Shown: positions 24,113-35,781, counted from the first letter of the stretch. The stretch: 64,000 bases of DNA from Fomes fomentarius (GCA_022606135.1 JABYQN010000005.1:2914001-2978000), one strand, 5' to 3'. The notes: a model not told the origin generated them from the sequence alone. Translations and numbers: made by a program.

Positions 24113-26048
24113 ATGGCTTACGAACACTACAGGAACTCGATGCCAGGCTGGGGCACCTCCCAGGTACGTCTACATCTTGAACCTCACCATGATCCACATG
24201 CGCATCCTTGGAGGCGGACGTTCGTACAGCGCGCTGATACGATGACGTTGCGCAGTTTCAGTTCGGGTCTCCTCCAGCACCCATGTTCCAACCCCAGCCC
24301 TCCTGTACGTACGCCCTTCCCCCGAACTCGAACTTTCAGCCCTAGTTCCATGCTCACATGCCCGTGCCGGCGCAGGGGGAGGCTTCGACTTTTACAACGC
24401 ACATGCAATCAACCCAGATCCGTGAGTTGTATAATATCTCTCGACACGATCGATCGCGAACGCTAACTAGCACTGCTCCTACCGCGATCCGGGTATTGGG
24501 ACCCGCAAACGCCGAACGTGAACGTTTGAACATACAGGGGCCTGTTCCACTCGATCATGTCGCGCGCACCGTACTTTGGGTCGATGGGCATCGCGCGCGA
24601 AGACGCACGACACTGGCACAGGCGCATCTACAGTGGACTCGTACGTGCTCTTCCCCTCGCGCGCTCAGTCCCTCAGTCCCTCAGTCAAACAAGTCTGGCT
24701 CACCCACCGCGCCTAGGTCCCTCTGATGCAGCTCCTCCCAGACGACATCGGTGCGGCAGCAGCATACGAAGCGTACCGCACCTGGAAACACAACTCCTTC
24801 CTCCACGAGCCGCTCAGCGCGGATCGCGAGCAGCAGCGCGAAGGACTCGTCGGCATGGCCATCGCAGAAGGTGCGCATGACGTCACAAGTTCCCACTCGC
24901 TCATGCCCCCGTACGCGTTCCCGTCTCTATTCCAAGTCACTGACGCCCGCGCCGTCGCACACTGCAGCAACACGCCTGTGGCAGCACGCCGGGCGACAAG
25001 CAGACGCATACGGGATGCGCGCAGCATGCGAAGCTGCAGCAGCAGCCGCGTCCGTCCTCGCAGAACGCGTACGTCATATTCTTTCCCTAAGACCCACCCA
25101 CCCTTCTAATGGGGTCCCTTCGTGTGCACGTGCTGACATTCTGAATGTTGTGCGTAGTGGCTCACTCAAGGGAGCGTAGGCGGCGGCGGTGGCATCTCGC
25201 CCTCTTACGCGTCCAGCGGGAGCAACTACGGCGGCGGCGGCGGGGGACCCGGGGGCGGGTACGGCTATCGCGGTCGACGCAGTTCTATCAGCACGCCCGG
25301 GCTCATGGGTGGCCCTCAACTCGGTATGGGTGGCGGAGGCTCTCCGTACCTCGGCGCAGGCGGTATGGGCATGGGCGCGCGCGGAATCTCGCCCGTCGGG
25401 TCTCCGATGCTCGGTGGCATGGGGGGCATGGGCGGGATGGGCGGGATCTCACCAGCTGGGTCACCTATGCTCGGTGCAGCAGGTGTAGGTCCTGGCATGG
25501 GTGGTATGGGCGGCATGGGGGCAGGTATGGGTGCGAGCATGGGCATGGGCATGGGCATGGGTATGGGCGAAACAGGCGCGAACGTACAGACCGTCCCACC
25601 AGGCTCGACGGTCATCTTCCACCGCCCGAGTCGGTCAAGACGACACTCGCCCTCGCCGTCCGGCAGGCACCACCACCAGCGCTCGCGCAGCGTCGAGGTC
25701 GTCCAGGCGGGCGGCGCGCCGGGCGCGGGGTATGGAGGGTATGGGGGCGGTGTGCAGTATGGGGGAGGGTATGGCGGTGGTATGCAGGGAGCGGGGTATG
25801 CGGGCGGTATGCAGGGCGGGGGGTATGGTGGCGGGGCGGGGTACGGGGGAGGATATGGGGGAGGAGGATACGGCGGGTCTGCAGGCGGCGGGTATGGCGG
25901 AGGCTCGTATGGAGGAGCCGCTATGACAGGAAGTTATGGAGCGGGAGGGAATGGTGCAGGAGGGTACGGCGCTGGCGGGGCCTACGGTATGGGCAGGGGG
26001 CCCGCCGGCGGGGGCGCGTATGGCGGCGCTGGGCGGATTTATGGCTGA
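24113..26048 (+). CDS. CipC/DUF3759-like protein with long Gly-rich tail (paralogue A)
   Basis: Seven exons (24113-24163, 24256-24304, 24376-24421, 24538-24640, 24717-24870, 24968-25068, 25158-26048) encode 464 aa. The N-terminus reads MAYEHYRNSMPGWGTSQF, then GGFDFYNAHAINPDP. The central helices (LLPDDIGAAAAYEAYRTWKH, EGLVGMAIAEATRLWQ, ERVW-adjacent Ala-rich helix) resemble the repeated ELI-GAAAYEA-KAYE pattern of CipC-like DUF3759 proteins. The last exon encodes a low-complexity tail rich in Gly, Met, Ser and Tyr, interrupted by a basic element GSTVIFHRPSRSRR and RSRSVEVVQAGG. Exons 2-6 have the same lengths (49, 46, 103, 154, 101 nt) as paralogue B at 55570, so these are duplicates 30 kb apart with diverged tails. 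Function unknown; the tail could drive condensation or surface binding. Confidence 0.85.
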
Positions 26049-27723
26049 TCGGAGCCTGTGCGACGGCGCAAAAGCTACGCTCGCGGAGATAAGTAGCGTC
26101 GGTTTACCACTGCAGGTTGCTGTCGCGGTGTCAGGCTGTGTGACGTGTGTCATGTATATCAGTATACTGTATGAGTCTTCGATACAGTACTTGCCGTGAG
26201 ATGTACAATCCCCTGAGCAGATGTTACTCGCTCGCTGCTTGGATAACATTTCCGTCTGGAGAGTCGATATCTTCGTGCGTGCTCTGGTGTTGGCAGTGGC
26301 AGCAATCGGAAGCAAGTGTGACCGTAGCCATCATCCATGATGTCGCTGGTGACGCGGGTACGCGCTCCAGTCACCCAGCACGTGATAGTGACGCGTCGCG
26401 CTAGTCTATGTAGTATGTAGGACCCACCGCCACCACTGCCACTGGAGGTTATCGATGTCACCGCGGCTCCGACTCGGAGTACATCTGTCACCCGCCTCCA
26501 CTCAAAACCATAACAACGTCACCGTTCAACGAGTCAAACGCACACTCCGGATCCGCCGGCATCGCACTAACTTTGAGTCTGGCAGCGGCTGACGTGCTGT
26601 TATGCCGCCTTCCGATCTGACTGGCATGCGCGTATGAAGCCACGAAGAGGATACATCCATTCCGAGATCAGACCGGAGCAGAGAGACAGAGGACAGCGAG
26701 AAACACAACCAAGGCGCTCTAAAGTCTGTCGCGAGGCAGGTAAGTATGTGTACAGACAGGACTTGGCGGTACGTACAACCGGACGCATCAAGTGCGGGGA
26801 TACCGAGGAGAGTGGAGACACAGGGAGAGATTGGGGAAGAGATGCGCGAGGACAAAGACGTAAACGTGAGCGGTACGCCACCTGTGGTATACGTTATGCA
26901 ACAGTGCAACGATGCCGGTCTCGACACTGTTCGTGTGCGCGTGCGGGAGTGTGTGTGTCATGTGCGTATGCGAGTACGTGCGTAGATGTCCGAGATGAGT
27001 ATCAGAAATTGGGAATCAGGGTGAGGATCGGTATGGGTGTGGGAAAGACAGAAGGGGATTGTAATAGTACACTGGGTCTTCTGATACAGATGCGTGAGAG
27101 AATCGCGGGAGGGAGACGAGGTGAGAGACGGAACACAGTAGATGGGACAGGGGACACATAACTAGATGCGAGGAAACATGCGCGAGGGTGGGACGCAACG
27201 ACATCTACGGCAGGCGAGGTGGGGTGGATGGATGGGACTTGAGCGCTTGAATGGGTGAGGATGAGATGCAGAGAGGGCTACAAATGGGGCATTCGGCAGT
27301 GGCGGAGCGGGTGACGACCGACGGAGATCGGAGAGTGGACGACGGAGAGCAACAGCGAGACGACGCGGGAAAACTCGAGAGCAAAAACGAAAATCGTGCG
27401 AAAGCCCAGCTCCACTTTGTGTGAACGCCGGAAAGCTGGCATGCGAGGACTAGGGCACGAACGAACATCAGGGTGGAGATGAACGAGAACAGATGAGAGC
27501 GGTGCGTGTGTAAAAGAAAGCTGGGTCGAAAACTGTGAGCGGGTTGAACATAAGATAATAAGGGTGAATATGGGATAAATATGCAAAATAGGTACACGTA
27601 TATCTCCACCAGGTATATCTTCGAGAGTTCTACTCTTCGAAGTCAAGAGCCAGGCCAAGCCGAGATAGGACGGACGGGCAGATCTGGACCGACCAACAGG
27701 CGTGCAAGAGAATGAGTAGTTGG
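26049..27723. other. Intergenic, purine-rich on the plus strand
   Basis: About 1.7 kb without a supportable gene. The stretch 26630-27360 is notably A/G-rich on the plus strand with GT-rich runs around 26930-26990; long open frames there are composition artefacts with no family motifs. Confidence 0.45.
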
Positions 27724-29630
27724 TCATGCCCGCGCACGCGCAGGCTTGCGCTTTCCGCTAGAGGACGTCGCAGCCTTCCTCTTCTTCGAAATAGGAGCCG
27801 ACACCATAGCAGGCACGTTCTCGTCCCCGCTCGCATCAGGAAGGACTCCTGCGTCCAGGACGTCCTTCACGACAGCCAGGGTCTCGGCCTTGACACGCTT
27901 CCGCGCGTTCTGAGACTTCTTCGCCTTCGAGCCGCTCCTTGGGGCAGGGGCTGGCTCCTCCAATTCGACGACGGTCACCTCTTCAATCTCGGCTGCTTTG
28001 CGCTTGCCCTTTCCGCTAGTGACAGGCTCGATCTCAACGTCGACGACAGTCCCGTCCTCGCTAGGACAGTCCGCCTCGCTGACCGCAGTGCTACTACCGC
28101 GTGATCGCGAGCGGGAGTTCTTCTCGGGCGAAGCAAGAGGGGAGTTGGACATGTCAGGCGTAGGGGGGACGATACAGACGAAAGAGGCGTCGAGAGAAGG
28201 GAACAAGGACCAGGAGGCGCAGGCTTGCGGCGCGCACGCGTCGAACGGCGTGTGGCAGAAGATTCGGCTGCGTGATCAGGGGAAGAGACTGCGGGAGGAG
28301 GGAGGTCAAGCGGGAAGTCTGTAGAAGGCTGATTGAGACCAAGCATGAGCTCGATGGCCTGCAACACGGGCGAGCCGGCGATGAGATCCTCCTTGACAGC
28401 ACGGGTGATGAATTCCAGCGTCGGCCCAGATGGGCAAACGAAAGGTGGTGGGGCGAGATGTTCGCCAGGGTCAAACAGAAGCGAAGATTCTTGCTCTTCT
28501 TCCATCTCTGCCTCTTCTACGACATCTGCGACCTCCGCAACCTCCGTAACCTCGGGGGTGGCGGCTGCGGCTCGAGCGGCCTCTGCTTCTTTGGCTCTCT
28601 GCGAGGCGCGAGTCGCACGAGTGCGCTTGCGCGTGTTGACGCGTGTTTCAGCTGGTTCCTCTGTCATGTCTGCGTCGACGGTCGAAGTAGGAGCCGGCTT
28701 GCGCTTGCGCAGGGTCATGCCCTTGGGCTCCGGCGGTATGTACATCGACTGAAGGCCCCGGAGCGCCCAAAGGTTCTCTTGCTTGCCGATCCAGCCCACA
28801 CGAGACATGATTGGGGACGGCCTCATCTCTGCAGATAGCATACATGAGCTCAATGAAGCGAACTATGAAGAATGAAAGGAACTCGTGCAAAATGGAGAGG
28901 TGGAGGATGATCGGATGCGAAGGACGGAGACAAAGGACGTACGGATGACGGCGTCTACGGTGTCCGCGGTACGCAGAATGACGTTCTTCGCCCAGAGGGC
29001 AAAGTGCGCGGGGTGCGTGGGGTGATTGAGAACCTTGAGTGCAGCGAGAGCGAATATGGATTGCTGCTGCGCCGTAGTGAGCTTTGGGACCTCTGCGGCG
29101 TATAGTCGCGAGATATGGCCAGGAAAGAGCTGGAACTGTTGGCTGATGAGGTTGGAGACCGTGTTCCACGAGGCGATTCCGCCTTGCTCTGACTGCCAGT
29201 AGGTAATCACGCCGGGGGCGGGGATAGCGGCGCTTGTTGAGTTTGTGGCGCTGGCGAGGGCGGCAGAAGGGTGGACTGGGGAAGACGCGGAGGATGCAGA
29301 GAGTTTGGATGGCGCACGAGGCATAATGCGTGCGAGCACGTCGAGGTATGTGTTCACGAGCGGGTGATTCTCAGTAAGTTGGCTGGTGGCGAGGATGCCC
29401 GGACAAACCTCGCGCATATCGGGGACAGGGTACTTGTCGCAGGTGCGCGGAGGCGAGGATTGAGGGGAGGATGAGGGGCGAGAGGATGAGGCGGGAGGCC
29501 CGCGAGCGAAGAGCTCGTGGCGAGCATCGGAGGTGGGATACTGGGGAGTAGTGTTCGTGAGAGCGCACCTGCCGTCGCTGCGGTCACGGGTGAGGTCGAG
29601 CTGAGGGTGTAGGCTGGCGAAGAGAGACAT
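27724..29630 (-). CDS. Basic nuclear protein of unknown family
   Basis: Three minus-strand exons, 28943-29630, 28176-28828 and 27724-28122, join in phase (introns 114 and 53 nt) to give 579 aa. Residues 1-230 look folded: YPTSDARHELFARG, then CDKYPVPDMREVCPGIL, HPLVNTYLDVLARIMP, GVITYWQSEQGGIASWN and FALAALKVLNHPTHPAHFALWAKN. The second half is low-complexity with alternating acidic and basic blocks and many candidate nuclear-localisation motifs: GMTLRKRKPAP, TRKRTRATRASQRAKE, SGKGKRKAAEIEE, KKSQNARKRVK, SKKRKAATSSSGKRKPARARA. I do not recognise the family. The composition suggests a chromatin- or nucleic-acid-associated nuclear protein. The second intron uses GTATCG and ends CCCGAG with a CTGAC branch site, so its acceptor (28123 or 28120) could shift by one codon. 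Confidence 0.7.
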
Positions 29631-32600
29631 CGCGTCGTCTCCTGGGAGGGTGTACGAGTGCTAGGAGGAGAAAGACGAGGGTCGAGCGAGGCTAGGATGG
29701 GAGTTTGGGTAGATGGGGGGAGACAGAGGTGGCGGCAATCGGGCGAGCACAGGATGGTAGGATGTGGCGTGTGGGGATGCGCGAGTGATCCGTGGTCGGA
29801 GGACGGATGGGCGCAGACTAGGACGGGGAGCGGGAGGCGGGGAGATGGGCGGAGGATGTGGGAGGAGAGAGAGAGAAGACGGGGCGGGGGAGGAGGGTAG
29901 ATATAGGCTGGCGGTCAAAGCGAGCATGGGCTGACACAAAGACCGCCTGCCGTCCACGCCTGCCCGATCCCAACTGCCTTTTCCGGTCGTCTTCCTCGCC
30001 TCCTCCCGCGTGCCAATGTTCCTTCAGCTCGCGCCGCCGCTCCCAGCCCCGTTGCGGGCACCCCAAGCGAGCACATACGCACGCTCGCCATAACGCGCGT
30101 TCTTCTCTCGCCCAAAACCCGCGATTGGGGGCAGCTGCTCCAAGCGAGCGCGAGTACGTCCAGGGCGCCTCCTTTGTCCGGGGTGAAGGTCGATCTCATG
30201 GATCTAATCTAATCGTACCGATCGACCTCCGATTCGTGCGCTAATGGACCCTCGTCCACCTCGAGACTCAGGCTTGTCCCTCCGCCCTTGCCATCGTCCT
30301 CTCACTCTACATGTTTTCCGTCCCGCGACCTCGAGCCTGGCAACCACAATGCCGCACCCGACGCGACTCCGCGCTGCGAATCCCCACGCCTAGTCGCACA
30401 CATCGGGCAGTAGATCGCAGTGACGTCAGTCACTTTTAGTTACCGACGGCCGTGCCCTGACCAGCCTGGCCACCTCGCTCCCGACCGTCTCTCCCAGCCG
30501 CGACGTCCTCGACGTCCTCCTTCTCGCTGTTGCACGCTCTCGCGAGCCACGGACCGCTATCAACGCGTAGGACACGAGATCCCATCGCGGGCCATCTCCC
30601 CAAAGACCCGTTTATTCTTCAGGAAGCCCGGAAAACGTGCCGGAATCATCGATCACACCTCCTTGCCCAGTGCCCCAATCCCGCCACAGAAAGAAGTTGG
30701 CCACAAGACTCGTCCTCCGAACGGACGCTCGCCATGCTCCCTGTGCCCAGTCATGTGCGTTCGAAGACCCTTTCCTTTGCCTGATGGCGTGCCACCCAAT
30801 ACTCGTGCTTTGTTATCGACTCCTCATCCAGGCACAACTCAACATGCTCTGCCCATGCACAATATCGCGCTGCTCTCCTCAGGATCAGCTACGACGATGC
30901 GCGCCCAACTGTGCATTCAACGTGTGCGCCGATCCATCAAGTGCCCGCACCCACGGTCCGGGCGGTGTTCAGTAACAGTACATCCACATTGGGCTCTGCG
31001 ACCGACGAGGAATCTTCGGACATTAGTTGCGCTGGGAAGCGCTCTCACGTCTGCGCATATATGTTTCGCGGTGTATCCTCGCTCGCGTCCGCGCACTCAC
31101 CAACGTGCAGATGTACTGTTCCTGCTATATATATATACTCCCAGAGCGATGGACGCACCCCGGGCTTCTCCGCAAAGGTGAGACACAAGCTACCTTGACA
31201 TTGACAGGAGTTCAGTACCGCGTCGATAGACAGCGGCGCAATGCATTCTCCCATCTAGAGAACCCTCCCAAACAGGAAACAGGACATACACTTTCTTTAA
31301 AAATGTTATACTAATGCACGATGGCCCGGGCAGCTGGAACGTGCTCCATCTCGACCGGACGGCGCTTAGCAGAACACTACATGGTGACACTTGCGCACAG
31401 GGTCGAGAACACAACATCGTGGTACAATCGTCCTACCAATTTGCCAATCGAGCTACGGCATTCTGCAGAGGACCGTCCGGCGGGAGGTCATGAATAGTCG
31501 TGCAAGTCGTGCAACGATCATTCTCTGCGGACGCTGGTCCGTCAGGTAAGGTCGAGAAACTCAAGACTCTCAAAATAAGGTTTTGTAAGGTGACTAGTGC
31601 TCTATCTAGATCTAGCACATCTGGCAAGGCCCAGGAATACCCCCGTAGATGATGAACCAAAAAAGCCCGTCAACAAGGCCGGAGCCAACATCAGCACAGC
31701 GATGTAACTGCTTTGCTGTCTAAAGATCGGACAACTTGGCCTCGCTGGTCGAGTACAAGCGTCGGGGTGGCTCGGAGTAGACACACGGAATACACTGCAG
31801 CAGAGTAGCTCTTGCTTTTGCATCTGCAAGTATACCTGACGCTCCGCCGTTGTAGATCGCGAAGAAGACCCCGCCAGGTTTATCTCCTGAGGCGTCGGAT
31901 ACTACGACGGAGTGATACACGATGAGCAATCGACCCAGGGGAACTCGCATATGGCTCGATCGGGTCGACGGGGGTCGGGAGCGACGACCACTGAGAGTCG
32001 GGAGACGCGCTGTTCGTTGGGGCTCATGGTGAGCCGTGATGCGAGGAAGATAATGCATACTAGGGTGCGAAATAAAGTTGAGTAGATTTACGGTAGTTGT
32101 GTGAGTATAGGTGTCGACTGGAGTTAGATGATGCGTCAGGAATCACACCATTATTACAGTGCATGGATACCCGTGAGGCTCGGAGGTACTTAGACACTAG
32201 TGGGGCCACCCGACCATCACGCTCACGCGATAGCATACCAATATCGATTCTCAGATTGTACGATCACTACCTCTTCAATGTTCTTCATGCCCGGAGGGCA
32301 GATGTACTGGAGACCGGGGCCATCAATCCCAAGACTTATCACGGACAGAAAGCCGGACATAGTTGGCACTGACACAAAGACCGGAACTCCGTGAATGGCG
32401 GGAATTTGCGGCGCGATGTGACAAGTGACACCGGGTTGGGCAAGTTCGGATATATGTATACTGTCTGCGCTTCTTCGCGCGCGCGACACCCGCCGACGAG
32501 TCTCAAGTTGAGGATAAGGTCTCCTACGCAAGTGCTTTGGGCCTATACATTCAACATCGTACCACACGCCGTGCGATGATGTAAGTTGCAACAGCCTTTG

Positions 32601-32667
32601 AACATTTTGACGGCCACTGTTACCAGTACTACTAAGTAGTGTCATCCACCGCTCAAGTTTGTCGCAG
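29631..32667. other. Intergenic, 3 kb, no gene recognised
   Basis: 29640-29930 is GA-rich on the plus strand and probably the promoter region of the minus-strand nuclear protein gene. 30240-31200 holds pyrimidine-rich open frames without family motifs. 31300-32660 shows nothing supportable. Confidence 0.4.
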
Positions 32668-33890
32668 CTAGCGCTCTGGGTCATACTCGCACGGACTTTC
32701 AACAATGAATGGACCCTCCCCGGCACCACGAGTAAAGACAACCCACCTCGCGTCGCGCCGGTAACCTTCAGGGCACACGACGTCAAAGATTGGTTGCTCG
32801 AACCGCTCCAGAGTGGGATAATGGTTGAACATCAGTGAGGTGATGACACCTAGCGCTTGGTTCATCCATCCCGCCGTTGCGATGGGGTGCAGTGCTCCGG
32901 GATCTGCGGACGCGCAGAGGCGTCAGAGGAGAGTTGGAAGAGGTAATGTGGGTCGATGTGCGAGATAAACACGTCTGAGCTGTGAGCCTATGTAGTGAAT
33001 GAGCATATTGATGTCAGAAGTGTCAGTCACTGAACTCGCAGTGATAGATCACGGTACACACCGCGTCGATCTCGAAGAGGGAGTCAACATGGCCGATCTC
33101 CAGGTGTTTCAATGAGGGTAATTTCGCCAGTCGGAAATCGCGCGCAAAATCGCCATGCGATACGGAGCTACGGATAACGAACCTGAACGAAACGAGTCTC
33201 GGATGAACAATATTGATGTACTGTGTCACGAACTCGTCGTATTTACTGCAGGTGTTGGTGATGTGTGTGATGATAGTGTTGCAGTGTCGCAGCTTATCGA
33301 CTTGGCCAGCTCGGTAGCCACGGCGGAACTCCGGGAGATAATGTGGCGGAGTGAGGAGGATGGTTGATCTACGGGGCTTGAAACAGAACTTTAGCTGCGC
33401 CTATGACTAGGAGCGCTATGGTTCTCGTTAACTCTTGGGCCTGCCAGAGTAGTTTCAGACGTCAGGCATCGTGTTCGGAGCTGAATGGTACAGTAACGGA
33501 AGTTCTATCTCGACAAGGATTCTCATCTTCGCCAGCGCACAGAGCATCAAGGCAACTGCCTTGTCCTCGAGTACTCTCTACGCATGCGCAGATCTTCTGG
33601 GCAACAGAGAGAACATGTGCATCGGGTACCTGGAGAGTACCTTCAACCCAACCGGTGAGAGTATACGGAGGGTCTTGACCACTAGAGCATGCCGCGTGGT
33701 GCCGTCGACACTTCTGAGGGTGTAGAGTCGCTCGACATGAGTGCTCACGGTGACATAGGGAAAATAGGACAATTGCTGCTGCATCTTGAAGAGATTTGCA
33801 CAGCAACACGCAGGCATGGCCGCGCTGTGCCGCAGAGTCTCCTGAGGGGTCTCCTAGGATCTCGAAGATAGCAATTCAGACCTCAATAGG
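32668..33890 (-). pseudogene. F-box-like pseudogene, inverted copy 2
   Basis: Read on the minus strand the remnant begins PIEV, an in-frame TGA (33876-33878) at the same site as the stop in copy 1, then IAIFEILGDPSGD and VLLCKSLQDAAAIVLFS. The frame then changes near 33770 to YVTVSTHVERLYTLRSV and LVVKTLRILSPVG, meets a TAG after PRRSAHA, and resumes as AVALMLCALAKMRILVEIELP. Further fragments are LVSFRFVIRSS, LPSLKHLEIGHVD and, at the end, HYPTLERFEQPIFDVVCPEG and VVFTRGAGEGPFIVESP. Order and motifs match copy 1 at 19504-20775, in opposite orientation and about 12 kb away. The breaks in the two copies are only partly shared, so decay continued after duplication. Confidence 0.68.
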
Positions 33891-34209
33891 AGATGTGAGC
33901 TCGCGCACTGTCCCCGAGCTTTGCGTAGCATGAGCAGAGATATTTGGGCGATTTTACGTCAGCCTGGCTCTCTGGATGGAGTCTGAGGAGGAACATGAAA
34001 CGCACAGGACTTGTATCAAACAGTCCCGCTACGCGACGCTGCCATGTGCTTGCACGCTGCTGGGGCATGGCGCGGGTTACATCCTTGAAGAACAAATTAA
34101 ACATTGGATGAATGGATGGTGGTCAGGATCCAAGACCACGAAGTATATCAAAGGCAGTAGTTTCATGTCGCACAAACCTATAGACTTTCCAAAAGCAAAT
34201 AATAGAGAG
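33891..34209. other. Intergenic, no feature seen
   Basis: About 0.3 kb between the F-box pseudogene and tRNA-Ser; nothing recognised. Confidence 0.4.
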
Positions 34210-34302
34210 GTCACTTTGCCGGAGTGGTTAACGGGATCGCCTGCTATTACAGCTGTTAGCGGTTGGGCTTTGCCCGCGAGTGTTCGAATCGCTCAGGTGA
34301 CG
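34210..34302 (+). tRNA. tRNA-Ser (GCT anticodon) with 11-nt intron
   Basis: A full class II tRNA can be folded. Acceptor stem 34210-34216 pairs with 34295-34301 (one G-T pair), discriminator G34302. The D-loop contains AGTGGTTAA. Anticodon stem 34236-34240 pairs with 34259-34263; anticodon GCT is at 34243-34245. Between A34246 (position 37) and A34258 (position 38) lies an 11-nt intron, at the canonical eukaryotic site. The long variable arm TGGGC-TTT-GCCCG is typical of Ser. The T arm has loop TTCGAAT. A T5 run (34304-34308) follows as RNA polymerase III terminator. It decodes AGC/AGU Ser codons. Confidence 0.9.
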
Positions 34303-34694
34303 CTTTTTGGTCTCTTTTGGCTTGCGCGCGCCTAGATGACGCCTCTCATTGCGACCATACACAAGCTAGCACCTGCTATCCACATACGAAGGTGTCGTCA
34401 TCGCGTTTCAGAAATATGTCCGGATATTCCGCTTCCGTGTTTGCTGTGCCCAGACCGTGAAGAGGACGCTCTGCTGGAGAAAGTGATCGTGAGCGGCAGA
34501 CCTCGTTCGAGTCTGGGGTTCTAGACCGTTACGTGGATTTCCAGCGACCAGCGAATCCAATGCTCCTGAAGCATGTCGTCTCGCTCAGTCCAGGCCCATC
34601 GTCGCGCACCGTACTACAAAAAGGTAGCTACGCCCTCCTCTCTCTCAACACTCTCATGTATCGCTCACCACTCACACCCGTCTCCGTCTTCGCC
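34303..34694. other. Intergenic, tRNA-Ser to nuclear-type protein gene
   Basis: Apart from the Pol III terminator, nothing recognised. The frame of the next gene is open upstream to 34533, so an earlier start cannot be excluded. Confidence 0.4.
34304..34308 (+). terminator. Pol III terminator of tRNA-Ser
   Basis: TTTTT begins two bases after the discriminator base of tRNA-Ser. Confidence 0.7.
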
Positions 34695-35781
34695 ATGCCC
34701 ATCGACTCGCAGCTACTAGTACTACCTCCGGCGCCGCACCCAGCGGCGAAGCGCAGACGGGAAAGCACCTCCTCCATCAGAAATTCGAAACGGTCCTGCC
34801 ACCCTATTGAGGCTAACGCCACACTCCAAGCAACCTCCTCATCCACCTCCCCCGCCTGCACACTATCCGGCGCGCTGAGCCCATCGAAACATGCAACGAA
34901 GATGGCACACGCGAAGCGCGCCGACAAGTCGCATATGAAGGAGCGCGAGGAGGCGTGGATGCGGTGGTGTGAGGAGCATCGGTGGGAGCCCAAGGACGAC
35001 CCGGGGTACAAGCAGAAAGTGCGCAGCAAGGAGGTGCACAGGTCAGATGGTGAGTTCTCTCCTATGCCTCCCCGAGCACACCCCGCTGCGTCCCACCGTT
35101 GTCCCTGTCCCTGTCCCTGTCCCTCGCCGCGACCGATGAGGATGTTCGCTGACATCCGCTGCGTGCGCGCGTCGTTGCAGCGATGTCGTACTTCCGCCTG
35201 AAGGACTACGAGATCGACACCCTGCCCTACATCACTTTCGACAACGAACACAACCCCACGGTCCCCGGGCGGTCGTACGGCCTCGGGAACCTGCACACGC
35301 TCGTCTCGCGCAAGTACGCGTTCCTCGCCGGCCTAGACCCAGGCGTCAGCCTGTCATCTCAGGAGGTCGAGTTCCTCAAGCGCGGATGGCAGCTCTTCGA
35401 AGCCGAGTGCGCATCATTCACTCTCACCCCATCTTCCCCGTGTTCTGACGCATCTTGTATAGCACGAAGAAGCTGGAAGAACGCATGAAGGCAAAGGGCA
35501 AGGCGCGCAAATCCCTCGTCTTCGGGGTCACATTCTTCTCCCGGCAACGCAGCACCGAGCACGCCGGGCGCAAAGTAAAGCCGCGCCCGTACGGCTCGTG
35601 GACGTCGCGCGTGTACGAGGACGGGGCGTACCTCGGGGAGTGGCTGAACTTCCAGTTCGACCCGGATGAAGACGACTTTGCGGACCACTATCGGCGGTAT
35701 GTCCGTTTCCGCCCCAAGGACGCGGATTGGGAATGGGTGCTGGACGATGGGGATTCCGCCCCGATGAGCCCCGAGTATTGA
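34695..35781 (+). CDS. Unknown protein with weakly XPA-like segment
   Basis: Three exons (34695-35049, 35181-35406, 35463-35781) encode 299 aa. The first 100 residues are Ser/Pro-rich with a basic patch (PAAKRRRESTSS). Then comes a charged helix KERE EAWMRWCEEHRWEP and the segment MSYFRLKDYEIDTLPYITF-DNEHNP, whose pattern (aromatic-x-L-K-D-x-[DE]-[IL]-xx-LP followed by NP) recalls the C-terminal helix/strand region of XPA/Rad14-type DNA-repair proteins. No zinc-finger cysteines are present. The C-terminal part is basic then very acidic (FDPDEDDFADHYRRY), ending APMSPEY. The start at 34695 was chosen as the first good context ATG. The 131-nt first intron contains a CCCTGT tandem repeat. Treat the XPA resemblance as a lead only. 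Confidence 0.72.
35102..35124 (+). repeat. (CCCTGT)n microsatellite in intron
   Basis: Four near-perfect hexamer units lie inside the first intron of the gene at 34695. Confidence 0.7.

Noticed and set aside
25316..25615. Minus-strand Pro/Met-rich open frame opposite the Gly-rich tail
   Set aside because: It is the antisense shadow of the GGM repeats of CipC-like gene A.
30420..31181. 253-codon plus-strand open frame
   Set aside because: No motif, no splice partner, and skewed pyrimidine composition in the region; overlapping frames of similar length occur on the same strand.
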